A stretch of DNA of 64,000 bases from Gonocerus acuteangulatus (GCA_946811695.1 OX328125.1:99413143-99477142); one strand, 5' to 3'. Shown: positions 46,130 through 57,074, counted from the first letter of the stretch. Notes: generated by a model not told the origin, from the letters alone. Program-made: numbers and translations.

Positions 46130-47300
46130 TATTGTACGCCGCTCCTGTCCGGTAAGGGGCTACTAAGGGAAATCTAGGGTACTGGCAGGAGGTTGTTGCA
46201 TGGGAGGATAGGTTCTGAGGCCAAGGCCGCAGGGGATCGTCAGGGACCTCATAGGAACTTGGAGGTAAGGGCCCGATACTGTCAGGAGGTTGCCGCATGG
46301 GAGGGTACGCTCGAAGGCCAATGACGTAGGGGATAGTCATTGGAACTTGGAACTATGGGCCTCATGGAAACCTCATAGGAACTTGGGACTATGGGCCGGA
46401 TAAGGTGGTCTCATTGATGGACTCGAAGTGCTGGAGATATGGGTCGGTCACATAGACCTTGCGAAAAAGGTCTATGCATGAAGTACGTGATAGGCATGTG
46501 GGACACATGGGCGTAAGACGCATGCAAGGATATGGGGGTGTAAATGACAAGCACACCATAGGCAGCTACATGGACAGATAAGTTACTCTCCTGGATGGAC
46601 TAAGTGGGTTAAATTATAGGAAATATAGACATTTGGAGTAAAACACATGCATGGATACGGGATGTCAGAGAAATGCACAGAGACAGCTCTATGCATGGAT
46701 AATTTCCTCTGCATGGACTTGCAGTGTTAGAGATATGGTACTCACGGATGGATAGAGTTTAGACAGATGGCATTTGACAAACCTAGATCGCTCTTTTGGA
46801 CGGACTTGGAGAGTATGAGATGAAGAAAACATAAGGAGCTCCCACACATGGTATCAGAGACAAGCACACCAAAAATTGCTATATGGACGGATAATTTGCT
46901 CACCTGGATGGACTAGGTGTGCTGGAGATATGGGACATTGGCAAACGTATATTGCTCTCTTTGATGGATTTGGAAATTATGATAAGGGGAAAAAAACAAG
47001 GAGCTGACATGATGGATATGGGTTTTCGGACATAAGCACTACTTCTGAATCTTGTGGATAGATTTGGAGTGCCGGAGATTGCGACACTCATAGACTTCGG
47101 GCGAAACACAACTGGGATAACTATATATGTTTCTTCGATAAACTTGATGAGTATAAGATAGGGAAACACGAGGAGCCTGCAAGGATGAATATAGGCTGTC
47201 GGAGGGATTCAAACCTTTGGTAGACCAATGGATGGATTTGGGGTGAGGAAAATCAGAGAACGCTGGTAACTTTCAAGTCATAAATTTGGGCTGTCGGATA
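46130..47300. repeat. Degenerate minisatellite region
   Basis: The first section (about 46165-46370) has two units of roughly 100 bp with CTG(G/T)CAGGAGGTTG and a CATGGGAGG block. The rest carries at least three loose units with GACAAGCACACCA, GGACGGATAATTTGCTC, TGGATGGACT and TGGAGATATGGGAC words at about 46540, 46670 and 46860, at uneven spacing (about 129 and 187). A G run lies at 46021-46032. The minus-strand frames here are repeat by-products. Confidence 0.65.
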
Positions 47301-47309
47301 CATGGATTT

Positions 47310-48635
47310 GGACGATATTTTTAATATCTAACTATTGTAAAAAACAAAACAAAAATCGGAAAATTAGAGGGTTTACTCTGGAACCAAATTAATAATTAAG
47401 TCAGTTTTTATCAAAATTATATTTTCTTTTATCACCCACATGTTTTGCTTTATGTTTAGTACCCAAAGAAGAAAAAAATGCGCACACGCGAATGCGTCCG
47501 AGTGAGGACAAATGTTTTATTGAGCTACCCTTTACGTGATTATAATCTCCATCACCGTTAAACTGCATTGTGTTCGTTTTCAATAATTACATCTGATGAT
47601 GGGTTTTTCGAAGGGCTGTTAGGAACCTATTACAAACTAATTCATGTGGGGAATAATTAAGGTTTTACGGGTGGTTATGTACTTAGTGGAGTGGAATGTT
47701 AGGCCGAAGAGTTGTGAGTTTCTTGACCTTGTGGCCGAGGCTGCTCTCTTCATTTCATCATCAAGTTCCGAAAGGGATATTCCTTTCCATTCATAATAAC
47801 TGGGAGGAAAGAGTTCATTCATGGCCGTCTATTCCGTAGTTTTAGTCATCAATGAAATTATAGTACCATTGCTGCTGTGCCTTTGTACAGAATTATGATT
47901 AATAGGGTTTAGATACTGAAGTTCACATCAAGAAGGAATGTTTGAGTATTTAAAGTTGTCATTGATAACTCATTCTATGTACCACAAACGACCAAATTCT
48001 CTAAGCATGAGTTTGGCATACCAAAATAAAATACTAGTCGGTTAATCAGCAATATATTTCTATTATGAAGTGTGAAGAATTATCAAAACTCCAAAATGCA
48101 ACTCCAGGTCGTATTGGCTGCAAGTATTGGACCTACGACATTCGCAAGAGTTGAGATTATTATTATTGAGTTATGATGTGAAAATAGTAATCTGTTATCA
48201 GCAAATTCGGACAACAGGCGAAATTAACCAATGGTTAAAACTAGACCATTTTTTTAACAAATAGAATATATGCACGCAGAAGCTCGTGTAAACTAAGCAC
48301 ATTTTTTAGTAAATATTTTGTTCACACGACACTGAACAATAGCTTTAAATAACCATTAGCAATGGATTACTGAAAGAGGAAGATAAATTACATGAGATCT
48401 CTTAGACCTCACTTATACTTCAAAGTTTAATTAATTTCGTGTCCAAACGGTTAACAGGTAAATTTTGATAACCCACCATTTTCTCCCAAGCCGACAAAAA
48501 AGTGTTTGTTCTTTCGTTTCGTTCCGTTACTCACTGTTTCTTGGCAATTGTCAATACCTTTAACAGAAAAATGCGTCAGTACAAACAATCATAAACAATG
48601 TGTTTGTATTCGAGCGTTCCTTTAGAACATATGTG
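47310..48635. other. No gene recognised
   Basis: AT-rich unique-looking sequence without supported features. Confidence 0.45.
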
Positions 48636-48639
48636 GGAA

Positions 48640-49041
48640 AAAACCGGCCCCCTGAAAGATTTGATCCGGCCCGCGAGACATTTTGAAAAACCCAATTTAA
48701 AAAAAATAATATTACACTAACTACTCACACTCACTCCAAATAAAGAAGATCGAGTGAGATGGGGTTTGTCGCTTGCTCCTGCAGAATCAAGTGAGCGAAC
48801 AAGCCGACTATCTCATTGATTTCGTGTCGCTATATAACTTTCGTAGATTGTAATAATTCCAAAATTCACGATTTAATAATAATATTTTTAATGCTACCTA
48901 TTTTTTTTTCATTTCATTTTGCTATTTTAAAAGATTATGAACAGTACTTTAAAATCCGATTTTATTATGAAACACCTACCGGCCCGCGAACGTATTTCCA
49001 CACTGACGTTTCCACAACATATCAAAGTTTGCCCATACCTG
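48640..49041. mobile_element. Probable hAT remnant (GGCCCGCGA type)
   Basis: It carries GATCCGGCCCGCGAGACATT on the left and ACCGGCCCGCGAACGTATTT on the right. It closes with AAGTTTGCCCATACCTG, which resembles the CAGG...GGGCAAAC ends of animal hAT elements. The matching left terminus was not found. A second hAT-like word (AGATTCCCAAACATTT) follows at about 49050. Confidence 0.45.
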
Positions 49042-49229
49042 CTGTAGAACATAGATTCCCAAACATTTATATACTACCGCCCTCTTTACAAGAACAGAAA
49101 TTCCAACGCCCCCAAAGTATTTTATAATATTGAATTTCTAATTAGATAGGTATGCCGCGATCGGCGATGATTGCCATAACCTTAGCTGCAGGACGACTGG
49201 AAATACGTTATTTCGGCTTTCTGTGCATT

Positions 49230-49631
49230 ATTAGCACCAAAATTCTTAAATTTAAATCCTCGGTTCACTCCCGTAACACCCGATCTCGTCCTTCCGATCT
49301 TTATATTCCTTCCCACCGAACAGCAATATTCGAAAAATCATTTGTCACCCGTGCCACCTCGCTATGGAATTCCTTACCTCTGTCTGTCCGCCATTCTACC
49401 AACCTTGAAACCTTTAAATCCCGACTCTTCCACCACCTTCTATCCCTCCAAGTTTTACCCAACCCCTAGTCTATATTGAAGCTGTACACTATATACTGAT
49501 ACTGATAGCATTTATAAGTTTTTAAGTTTATACGTAAAATTCAAAATTATTTTGTAATTTCAAAATTATTCCTATGGGACTTCTGTCCCGGAATAAGAAT
49601 AAAACTTTTCATTCATTCATTCATTCATTCA
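49230..49631 (+). pseudogene. 3' end of a second non-LTR retrotransposon with (TTCA)n tail
   Basis: The frame ending at 49469 contains RNTRSRPSDLYIPSHRTAIF and then SLWNSLPLSVRHSTNLETFK. This is the typical C-terminus of a LINE RT polyprotein (Jockey/CR1/L2-like group). After the stop comes a short UTR, then a TTCATTCATTCA microsatellite at 49606-49631, as expected for a LINE that ends in a tetranucleotide repeat. Everything upstream of the last about 75 residues is missing, a normal 5' truncation. The annotated ATG at 49152 lies outside the homologous part. Confidence 0.88.
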
Positions 49632-49639
49632 AAATCGCA

Positions 49640-50500
49640 ATTTGCTTGGATATATAGATCCACCTTGACAGTAAAACAATTCCATAAATTTGGGATCCCT
49701 GCAATAGTAACAAGACTGAACCCAAAATATTGAAGAGTTTCCATATTAAATTTGACTTGCTAAAATATTGACTTCCATCGAGTCAGACGTTTGTTGAAAA
49801 TATTGTTACTCAAATGACAAAGATATCTAATTTATCAACGACAGATCCCATCAAAAGATCATATATTCTACAAATGGTTTCCGCACCCTACTCCATAAAG
49901 TGGTCTATGTGTTCTGGTTGTTGTGATATATTGAAGGCAGAGCTATATGTATTCGTTGTAGCCTTGAGTGCACCATACCGACAGGCTTGGTCCGTACTCC
50001 GCATACTGACAAGTCTTGAATACATTACAGGTCACTCCCTGAGGTTTAGTTAAGGATTTTTAGACTAGGATCTTGCTAGGGAGTTAGGATCACCTATCAT
50101 TTGGGGGTAAATTATAGCCCTATATAAATTATAGGCTGCAATATTCCTCCAAGATTAGGCGGATATAGCTTTCATATCGGCTTTATTGATAGTCCACTTT
50201 TAATCGGAGAAAATAGTGCACATCCCAAGCTCGTGAATACATTATGATAATGACTTATGTAATAAAGCTGAATCCAAACCGTTAAGCATTTACTACATTC
50301 CACAGTAATATAACTCGATATATTACTTGTAATAACTTTACCACCAAGTATGGACTAGATGTTGAAGTCGTACACAATGAAGAAATGGACAAGTCGGTCA
50401 GCTGACAATAAACGTTTTATGTGAAGGCAGAATTTGTCAGGGTTCGCTCGTGGTATCTTAATAAATCTACATTTTTATAAGAAAAAGAGATTTATATATT
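49640..50500. other. No gene recognised
   Basis: The 79-codon frame at 49814-50053 shows no recognisable family. Confidence 0.4.
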
Positions 50501-50504
50501 ATGC

Positions 50505-50555
50505 CGACGTTTCGGCTTGAAATTAAAGCCTTCATCAGGGCTGTAAACTAGGAGG
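50505..50555 (-). mobile_element. Possible Penelope-like terminal motif
   Basis: The reverse strand carries GCCCTGATGAAGGCTTTAAT, then AAGCCGAAACGTCGGCATAA. A GATGAAGGC ... CCGAAACGTCGG pair is often seen in Penelope-type element ends. No RT or GIY-YIG sequence is nearby, so the assignment is tentative. Confidence 0.4.
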
Positions 50556-50669
50556 ACAGAGTTACAAGGAAGAGGGTGAATGATACATTTACTAGAGCTT
50601 AAATTATAGGTACATTAATATTGATTAAAAGTTAAATGGTTAACATTGAAACAGATATAAAATATAAAA

Positions 50670-50845
50670 TGCCAACGGGCATAGCCACGTTGATTGCACC
50701 GGTTCCCGTAGATCACCGAAGTTAAGCAACGTCGGGGGTGGCCAATACCTGAATGGGTGACCGACCACGTGCTTTTGGCATTATAAAGGGGTGGCAACCT
50801 GCAGATAGCCCCGGAGTTAATAGCCCAATAGTTGATACGCCGTTA
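50670..50845 (+). mobile_element. 5S rRNA-derived SINE, best copy
   Basis: A nearly complete 5S body (about 115 bp): GCCAACGGGCATAGCCACGT, ATCACCGAAGTTAAGCAACG, AATACCTGAATGGGTGACCG and GGCATTAT. The family tail follows (GGCAACCTGCAGATAGCCCC, GGAGTTAATAGCCCAA, GATACGCCGTTA). Several changes at conserved 5S positions, plus the tail, argue against a functional rRNA gene. Confidence 0.88.
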
Positions 50846-50906
50846 CCTCACACACATACATGATGAAAATACCGATGAGAAGAACGCCACTAACATAAAA
50901 AAAAAG

Positions 50907-51468
50907 TCCGATTCGCAGGAACTGCATCATCTTAGCGCGGTTCCGTTCTTATCCGAAGTGCGATTAGTAAAGGAATAGTAGCAGCTATCGGTAGGTTTTG
51001 ATCTTTCGTTAAAAATATAAAATAATATCTCAAAAAGAAGGAAGCTAAAAGCGCCACATATGGAAACTGACAGTTTTCTAAGCGGATGGGACTCTCCCGT
51101 CATCGCGACGCTCTCTCTAGGAAAACTCTATTACCAATATGATTCTTATTTTCTCAGCTTTAATGAAATACTCATTCAAGTGAGGTAAACAGTGACAAAA
51201 ACCCGTTTAAAATAACAAAACTAAAACTTTCGTAATTTTAAGCACTTACTTCTCCCACTGATATTGCCCCATCGAAATTTTCTTCAGAATCTTTTTTGTA
51301 GAGAATTTAGTAAGGTTTTGAATGGTTATATCGTACTTCCCACTGTTTTGAAGATATTAAGGGGGGAAAATGGTGCTAATACCTACCGATAGCTGCTATA
51401 TTCCTTCACTAATTGCACTCGAGATAAGAACGGAACTGCGCTAAGATGATGCAGTTCCTGCGGGTTGG
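50907..51468. mobile_element. Double-headed HINE family B fragment
   Basis: Two HINE family B 5' ends face outward. The left is TCCGATTCGCAGGAACTGCA (50907 on) with TTAGCGCGGTTCC at 50932-50944. The right is its inverted counterpart, closing with GGTTGGAC at 51470, with GGAACTGCGCTAA at 51432-51444. The inverted similarity reaches about 95 bp, to the GCAGCTATCGGTAGG block. About 370 bp lie between, including part of a HINE internal unit. An ordinary HINE has one 5' head and one 3' hairpin, so this is a rearranged form. Confidence 0.82.
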
Positions 51469-52309
51469 ACTTTTTTTCAGACAAATTTATGTATTATGTT
51501 TATATTATAATATAAATATTATATTTGTAAGGAGAGCAAGTCGCTTTAATTGCGGTGTAAAATATTGTCGCTAGCTAAATCTAAGTATTATATAAGCTCA
51601 CAAGGAAAAAATGGTGCTAATGACTCATTTTCGATGCACCATAAAAGAAATAAAAAAAAAAGAAAAAAAAAGGACAATATACGAAGATTCCGAACCATTT
51701 CATGTCTGTTAATAAAATATTTTATTCTAATCCCAATAACGCTACACTTATACACAAATAAATTTTTTTAGGTACCTATTTAATACGTATAAAATAAGGT
51801 TATAATGAGCGATCCGCTGTGGCATACACCAAGTACTACCACCGTGTGGAGTGCAACTAGTATAGACCGGCACGTCAGTACCACTGTGGTATGTAAAGAG
51901 CGGCTGTTCTGATACTGGCAAAAATTAGAAATCCTACATTCCTAAAGTTGTTTGGAGGCTTATCTTTATGACTCTAGAAAGGGACAGATGACGAGGGTAC
52001 ACTGGGCACCGCTACCTGGGGACAGGGTAAATGCCCCCCACCCTACGCCTCCTAGCTCATCACCTTCGAATTCCTATGATTTTGTTCAATGAATTTAAAC
52101 AAAAAAATTAATAAATAGATAAAAACTGCTGAAAATAGGGAATACCAAAAACAATTCTAAAGAACGAAATCAACACCAGTACAGTAATCTAGATATTCAT
52201 AGGGCGTCTTCGAATTCCAAGATGCCGTTGAAACAAAATATTGTTTCTATTTATACGTATCCTGTTTTATTGAATAATACGTTTGACTACTATAAGCAAT
52301 CACAAAAAT

Positions 52310-53570
52310 AACGAGCAGTGAAAAAAACTGTAGGAAACACACAAAAAAGATTCGTTCAAATGAACGAAATTACCTATGTTTTAAGCACTTATTTCTCCAA
52401 ATATGACCATCCCATCGCAAATGTCTTCAAAACATTTTTTGTAGAAAATTTAGTAACCTTTCGAAGGGTAATCTTTTGCTTGCCAAGATTCCGAACCGTT
52501 TACGTGATATTAATGAAAATATACGAAGTTCCCAAAACTTTTCATGACTAGAAATGAAATATTTTATTTTAATCCTTACTTTACTCCAAACGTAACCAAA
52601 TTTTCAACATATTAGTTTTGATAAAATTCAAGCATGCAGAAAATGTTTCACCTGAATCCCATGATTCTAAGTATCAAAATGAAAGACAAAAAGAACAGTT
52701 CGAATAAGGGAAATCAATTACTTTAAAGTTTTAAACAATTATTTCTCCGATTGACATCGCCTAATCAAAACATTCATTAGAACCTTTTTTGTAGAGCACT
52801 TAGTAAGATTTCTAATGGTATTCTTTCGTTTACCAAGATTCTCAACCTTTTTCGAGATATTAAGGAAAGTATACAAAGTTCCCAAAACTTTTCATGTCTG
52901 TTAATAAAATATTTTATTCTATCCCTTCCTTAACTCCAAACGTAACAAAAATTTCAAGATATTAGTGTTGATGAAACTCGAACATGCAGAAAATGTTTCA
53001 ACTGTATCCCATAATTCTAAGTACCAAAATCAAAGACAAAGAACCCTCCCTAGGAAGGACGCTAGGCAGTTGAAAAGCTATATATCTTGGAAATCCATAT
53101 CTCTAACATTAAATTGTTTTTCTTATTTTTCTTAACCTGTTTTATTTTCAAATACATTATCCAACAATAAGCAATTAAAAAATAACAAGGAATAAAAAAC
53201 AGACAAAAAGAACAGTTCGAATAAGCGAAATCAATTACTTTAAAGTTTTAAGCTCTTATTTCTCCGATTGACATCGCCTAATCAAAACTTTCATTAGAAC
53301 CTTTTTTTTAGAGCATTTAATAAGCTTTCTAATGGTATTCTTCCGTTTACCAAGATTTTCAACCTTTTTCGAGATATTAAGGAAAGTAAACAAAGTTACT
53401 AAAACTTTTTATGTCTGTTAATAAAATATTTTATTCTAACCCTTCCTTAACTCCAAACGTAACCAAAATTTCAACATATTAGTTTTGATGAAAGTAGAAC
53501 ATGCAGAAAATGTTTCAACTGAATCCCATGATTCTAAGTACCCAAACCAAAAACGGTATTCAAAAAATAT
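52310..53570 (+). repeat. Internal tandem units of HINE family B (three units)
   Basis: Units start near 52310, 52686 and 53200, each with an ACTTATTTCTCC-like block, a TTTTTTGTAGA block, GATATTAAGGAAAGTATAC (or a variant) and ending CCCATGATTCTAAG-like. The unit is about 355-375 bp, and the third is offset by a CCTCCCTAGGAAGGA spacer. A partial fourth lies at 51235-51370 and 51685-51740. Confidence 0.78.
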
Positions 53571-53847
53571 TTATCCAATTTTCTTGAAAACGGTTAAAGC
53601 TATCGCCTTGAAAATGGTTTCATTCGTTTTCCTAGCCCAGGAATCATATAAAACGAGTACTTAGAAGCTTATGAACTCAAAAACGTAAGCGTTACGATTT
53701 TTTTTGCGCGAATTTCGCCCCAAACGTCATCTCCCAGTAGGCGGATTTTGCTGGTTAACGAACTTGACCTTTCAAATTGGACGAAGGATTTTTGTACCAA
53801 ATTTCATCAAAATCGGACCATTCGTCTTCTATCTAGAGAGCGAACAG

Positions 53848-53852
<5 letters not shown>

Positions 53853-53894
<42 letters not shown>

Positions 53895-53911
53895 TATACA
53901 TATATATATAT
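53853..53911. repeat. (TA)n microsatellite inside HINE
   Basis: TA-rich run (interrupted by AAATAAAT) at the position held by TA runs in the other HINE copies. Confidence 0.9.
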
Positions 53912-54083
53912 ACAAATTTGAACCACCGTTATTTTCGGTCTCTAGGGGTTCTGAAACGCGAAATTTTCTAGTCGGCACTTCCGGATTGTTTCATTGTATC
54001 AACCCTATAAGCGGGGTTCCTCCCTATGGGGGAGGGAGGAACCGCGCTAAAAACTCATTTTCCTATAAAAAATATAGTTTGAT

Positions 54084-54176
54084 TAAGATACCACGACCGA
54101 TTTTGGGGTAAGATACCACGACCGATTTTGGGGTAAGATACCACGACCGATTTTGGGGTAAGATACCACGACCGAA
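54084..54176 (+). repeat. 25-bp tandem repeat, ~3.7 units
   Basis: Exact 25-bp period, unit start TAAGATACCACGACCGATTT at 54084, 54109, 54134 and 54159. The first three are identical, so the array is very young. It begins about 30 bp after the HINE terminus. Confidence 0.97.
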
Positions 54177-54179
54177 CCT

Positions 54180-55145
54180 TGAGTAATTTTACCTTCGTCT
54201 CACCAACGGTCAACGATCTCCTCAATAATTAAACGTGTTATGTTGTTCAACATTTGCTTCAAATGGTTCTTTATGGAAATGCTGTATACAAAGTTTCGGG
54301 GCTAAAAAAAAAAAAAAAAAAAACCGTGGTCGCTATAGTGTTAACCTACGCACAATACGTCATGTACTAATCGCCTTGCCGAGGATGTGTTTAATTGTGC
54401 AGCTCCTGCGTAGCGGACGTTTTACAAATCAATTAAAAAGAAGAAATATGTGTTTTCTACGTTCCGGACTGGTCTAGGAAGTTGTACGCATGACCTGTAC
54501 CGCGCACTGGGGAACGTAGCAAGCATATCGGTCCACAGGATATTAGGCAACCTATGGCGTAATCCGGCGTAACTTTACTATATCGAAATAATCTCCGGAT
54601 TTCATATGTAACATTTTTTTATAAATATCTGATACCATAACAATAATTGAAGACTGGATATTATGAAGTTTGGAATTGTTAAAATGTAAAATCTGAAAAA
54701 TAGTTAATTAACAATAGCGTAATTACCAGGCGCTGGTAACCTAGACGTTAAGCGCCTATAAAAAAAAAAAAAAAAAAAAAAAATAGCGTAATTCAAAAAA
54801 AAGCTTGTAATTACTACGATTGCTTTGTTTTTTAATAAAAAATAGAAGAACAAGAGAAAAACGGAAAACATAGTCGTCCATTAACATTTTTTGGATAAGC
54901 CTGTGGGTACCAGTGTCAAAAAAAAAAATGTCGATAGCCGAATATTTTCGGAAGTCTGTTCATCCAAGAGCCCAAATATTCAAAAATATTATTTCTTGAT
55001 TCTTGTTGTATTCTCGGTCATTTTGTCTGAAATGATGTAGTATATATGAGTCCTCGCTTGTCAGTAAACACCTGAATTCACTGCGCCATGGATGTTTTAT
55101 ATTTTACAATAATTTAATGCAATATTTTTTCATCGGACTAAACCT
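54180..55145. other. No gene recognised; HINE-like trace
   Basis: About 54240-54340 loosely resembles the end of HINE family A (ATGCTGTATACAAAGTTTCG, GTGGTCGCTATAGTGTTAAC) around an A run. A second A run lies at about 54760-54783. Nothing else is identifiable. Confidence 0.45.
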
Positions 55146-55149
55146 CAGG

Positions 55150-55206
55150 GAGGATCGGTTGCTGTTCGATTCCATCGAGGGGTGATCGGGTTGCTTACGA
55201 AAAAAG
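55150..55206 (+). mobile_element. SINE family 1, left part (interrupted by a HINE)
   Basis: Partial head with TTCGATTCCATCGAGGGGTG, then the GCTTACGAAAAAAG block, broken at the A-run by the HINE starting at 55207. Confidence 0.75.
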
Positions 55207-56260
55207 TCCGTCACGCAGGAGCTGCATAACTAAGCACTTTCCTCAGAATTTGAGTAGTGTAGACTGCTTTACAGAACAATTTGCTTAAAATATCCTACAT
55301 AAATAAAATAAAAACATGAATAGTTCTCTTTTAAATTTGTAATGAGTAACTGATCAATTAATAATTTGCTTCCAGAGTTATGTTTACACATGGTACCTAT
55401 TACACTACGTAATAAATACAAAAAACCTCATATTATCGTATTTTGATCTAACGCAGGAACAGGATACAGTCACTCTAGTGGTAGAAAGCGCTCCTTGCGG
55501 CGGCTTTGTGAACCTACGTCTGACGGGCTTTTCTATTGAAATATATTACAAATTAAACCCCCGCTTTCCGATTGACCGATTCAGCTCATTTCTACAACAC
55601 TTCTTTCTCATGAGTTACCCACGACGTATACCGCGTTTCGTTACAATACAGCAGAAATTACGACCGGTATGAGTATATTAAGAATTTGGGTCAGGAGTAA
55701 ACCCCCCCCCCTTCTAATGAACCGATTTAGTTTATTTTTACAACACATATTTACCTGTAGATTACCACTACGAATGCCGAGTTTCGTCGAAATATACCAA
55801 AAATCACTGCTGGTAGTGGCGAATTGGTATTGTGGGTCCGGAGTAAACCCCCCCCCCCTACTAATGAACCGATTTAGTTTATTTTTACAACAGTTATTTA
55901 CCTGTGGATTACCACTACGAATACCGAGTTCAGTTGAAATATACCAAAAATCACGGCTGGTAGTGGCGAATTGGTATTGTGGGTCCGGAGTAAACCCCCC
56001 CTTCTAATGAACCGATTTAGTTCATTTTTATATCTCACTTTTCTCTCTATATTACCACTACGAATACCAAGTTTCGTTGAAATATAACAAATATTACGGC
56101 TGACATAGTCAAATTAGTGTTTTGGGTTCGGGGTAAACCCCCCCTTCCGGTGGACCGACTTTGGTGGTTAACGAACTCGTTCAATCGTTTGCTAATTGAA
56201 TGCTATATACCAAGTTTCGTGACGAAAAAACAAAAACTCTGGCCGCTATCGTATTAACAG

Positions 56261-56330
<70 letters not shown>

Positions 56331-56448
56331 AACGGGGGTCATTTTCGGTGTCTACTAGGTAGGATCGATAAAGATTTGAAGAAATTTTTCAAAAATTCCG
56401 TCATGAGTCCAACCTCAATAGCTACTTTCCTTCGGAGGAAAGTGCTAA
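55207..56448 (+). mobile_element. HINE/DINE-1-like element, family A, copy 2
   Basis: Nearly colinear with the 12.8-13.8-kb copy. The 5' end is TCCGTCACGCAGGAGCTGCA. The asymmetric repeat AGCACTTTCCTC lies at 55233-55244, with its inverse at the 3' end (GAGGAAAGTGCT). The 3' hairpin lies at 56425-56442 and CTAA at 56445-56448. It has one more internal ~145-bp unit (about 55685-56110) and a longer TA run (56266-56325), which account for the extra length. The conserved frame at 55478-55672 (MVESAPCGGFVNLRLTGFSI) is shared with copy 1. The frame at 55669-56007 is a product of the repeat. Confidence 0.88.
56266..56325. repeat. (TA)n microsatellite inside HINE
   Basis: Long TA run where copy 1 has only a short ATATAT stretch, so it expanded after the copies separated or was already variable in the source. 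Confidence 0.93.
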
Positions 56449-56562
56449 AAGAGAACGCATCAGCCCTATCTTGGCTAGAAAAGAGTGGTAACCGATTGAA
56501 ACCGCATCCAAAGAAGCTGCGTTGTGTATAAGTGCACATTAAAATATAAGTAAATAAATAAT
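56449..56562 (+). mobile_element. SINE family 1, right part
   Basis: Resumes directly after the HINE with AGAGAACGCATCAGCCCTAT, CTTGGCTAGAAAAGAGTGGT, and a tail of ATTAAAATATAAGTAAATAA. The two SINE halves fit together around the A-run. Confidence 0.82.
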
Positions 56563-56740
56563 GCAACATTTACATGTATTTTTAAGCCTTTAGAATACAC
56601 ACTTTTGTCATTCAAAAAATATTACAATAAAGTGCTTTAGATATCAAAACTTCTGCCATTTCTATATTACATTATTAAGAACAATTGGTTAAATCTTATA
56701 ATATAAAAACAAGTATGTGAGTTGTGTGTATGTGTATGCG

Positions 56741-56745
<5 letters not shown>

Positions 56746-56809
<64 letters not shown>
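56746..56809. repeat. (TA)n microsatellite
   Basis: Long pure TA run; both overlapping frames are simple-sequence artefacts. Confidence 0.95.
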
Positions 56810-56812
<3 letters not shown>

Positions 56813-57074
56813 GGTATAAGAGGTTACTCTTTTGGAAGGAGACACTGTGCTCTACGATGTACGCACACTGTTCCAATAGAGCTGTTCCCCATATTACGTT
56901 TCTTCCTGGAACACTTCCCAGTGACATGCGATACACTGAACTAATTCTAAAACCTCATCTCCATTGTTCATGCTCATGTTTCGTGGTTTCAGAAAATATC
57001 TCAAATTACTCGACTATACAAAATAAAATATATTCAATGAGAATTTATTATCCGCACTTGGAATGTGCTGAAAT

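Larger units (their letters stand above)
50907..54050 (+). mobile_element. HINE family B, large copy with expanded internal repeats
   Basis: The left head at 50907 and the 3' terminus at 54047-54050 (CTAA) carry a perfect asymmetric repeat pair: TTAGCGCGGTTCC at 50932-50944 and GGAACCGCGCTAA at 54038-54050. The 3' hairpin is GGTTCCTCCCT/AGGGAGGAACC (54015-54043). The last kilobase (53046-54050) aligns with the 17.4-18.4-kb copy. At least three extra internal units precede it. Treating everything as one 3.1-kb element is an inference; two overlapping insertions are possible. The frame at 53704-54111 spans a microsatellite and the element end and is not a gene. Confidence 0.7.

Noticed and set aside
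50670..50785. Functional 5S rRNA gene
   Set aside because: Changes at conserved positions, no run of T terminator after the 3' end, and a SINE tail shared with other copies.
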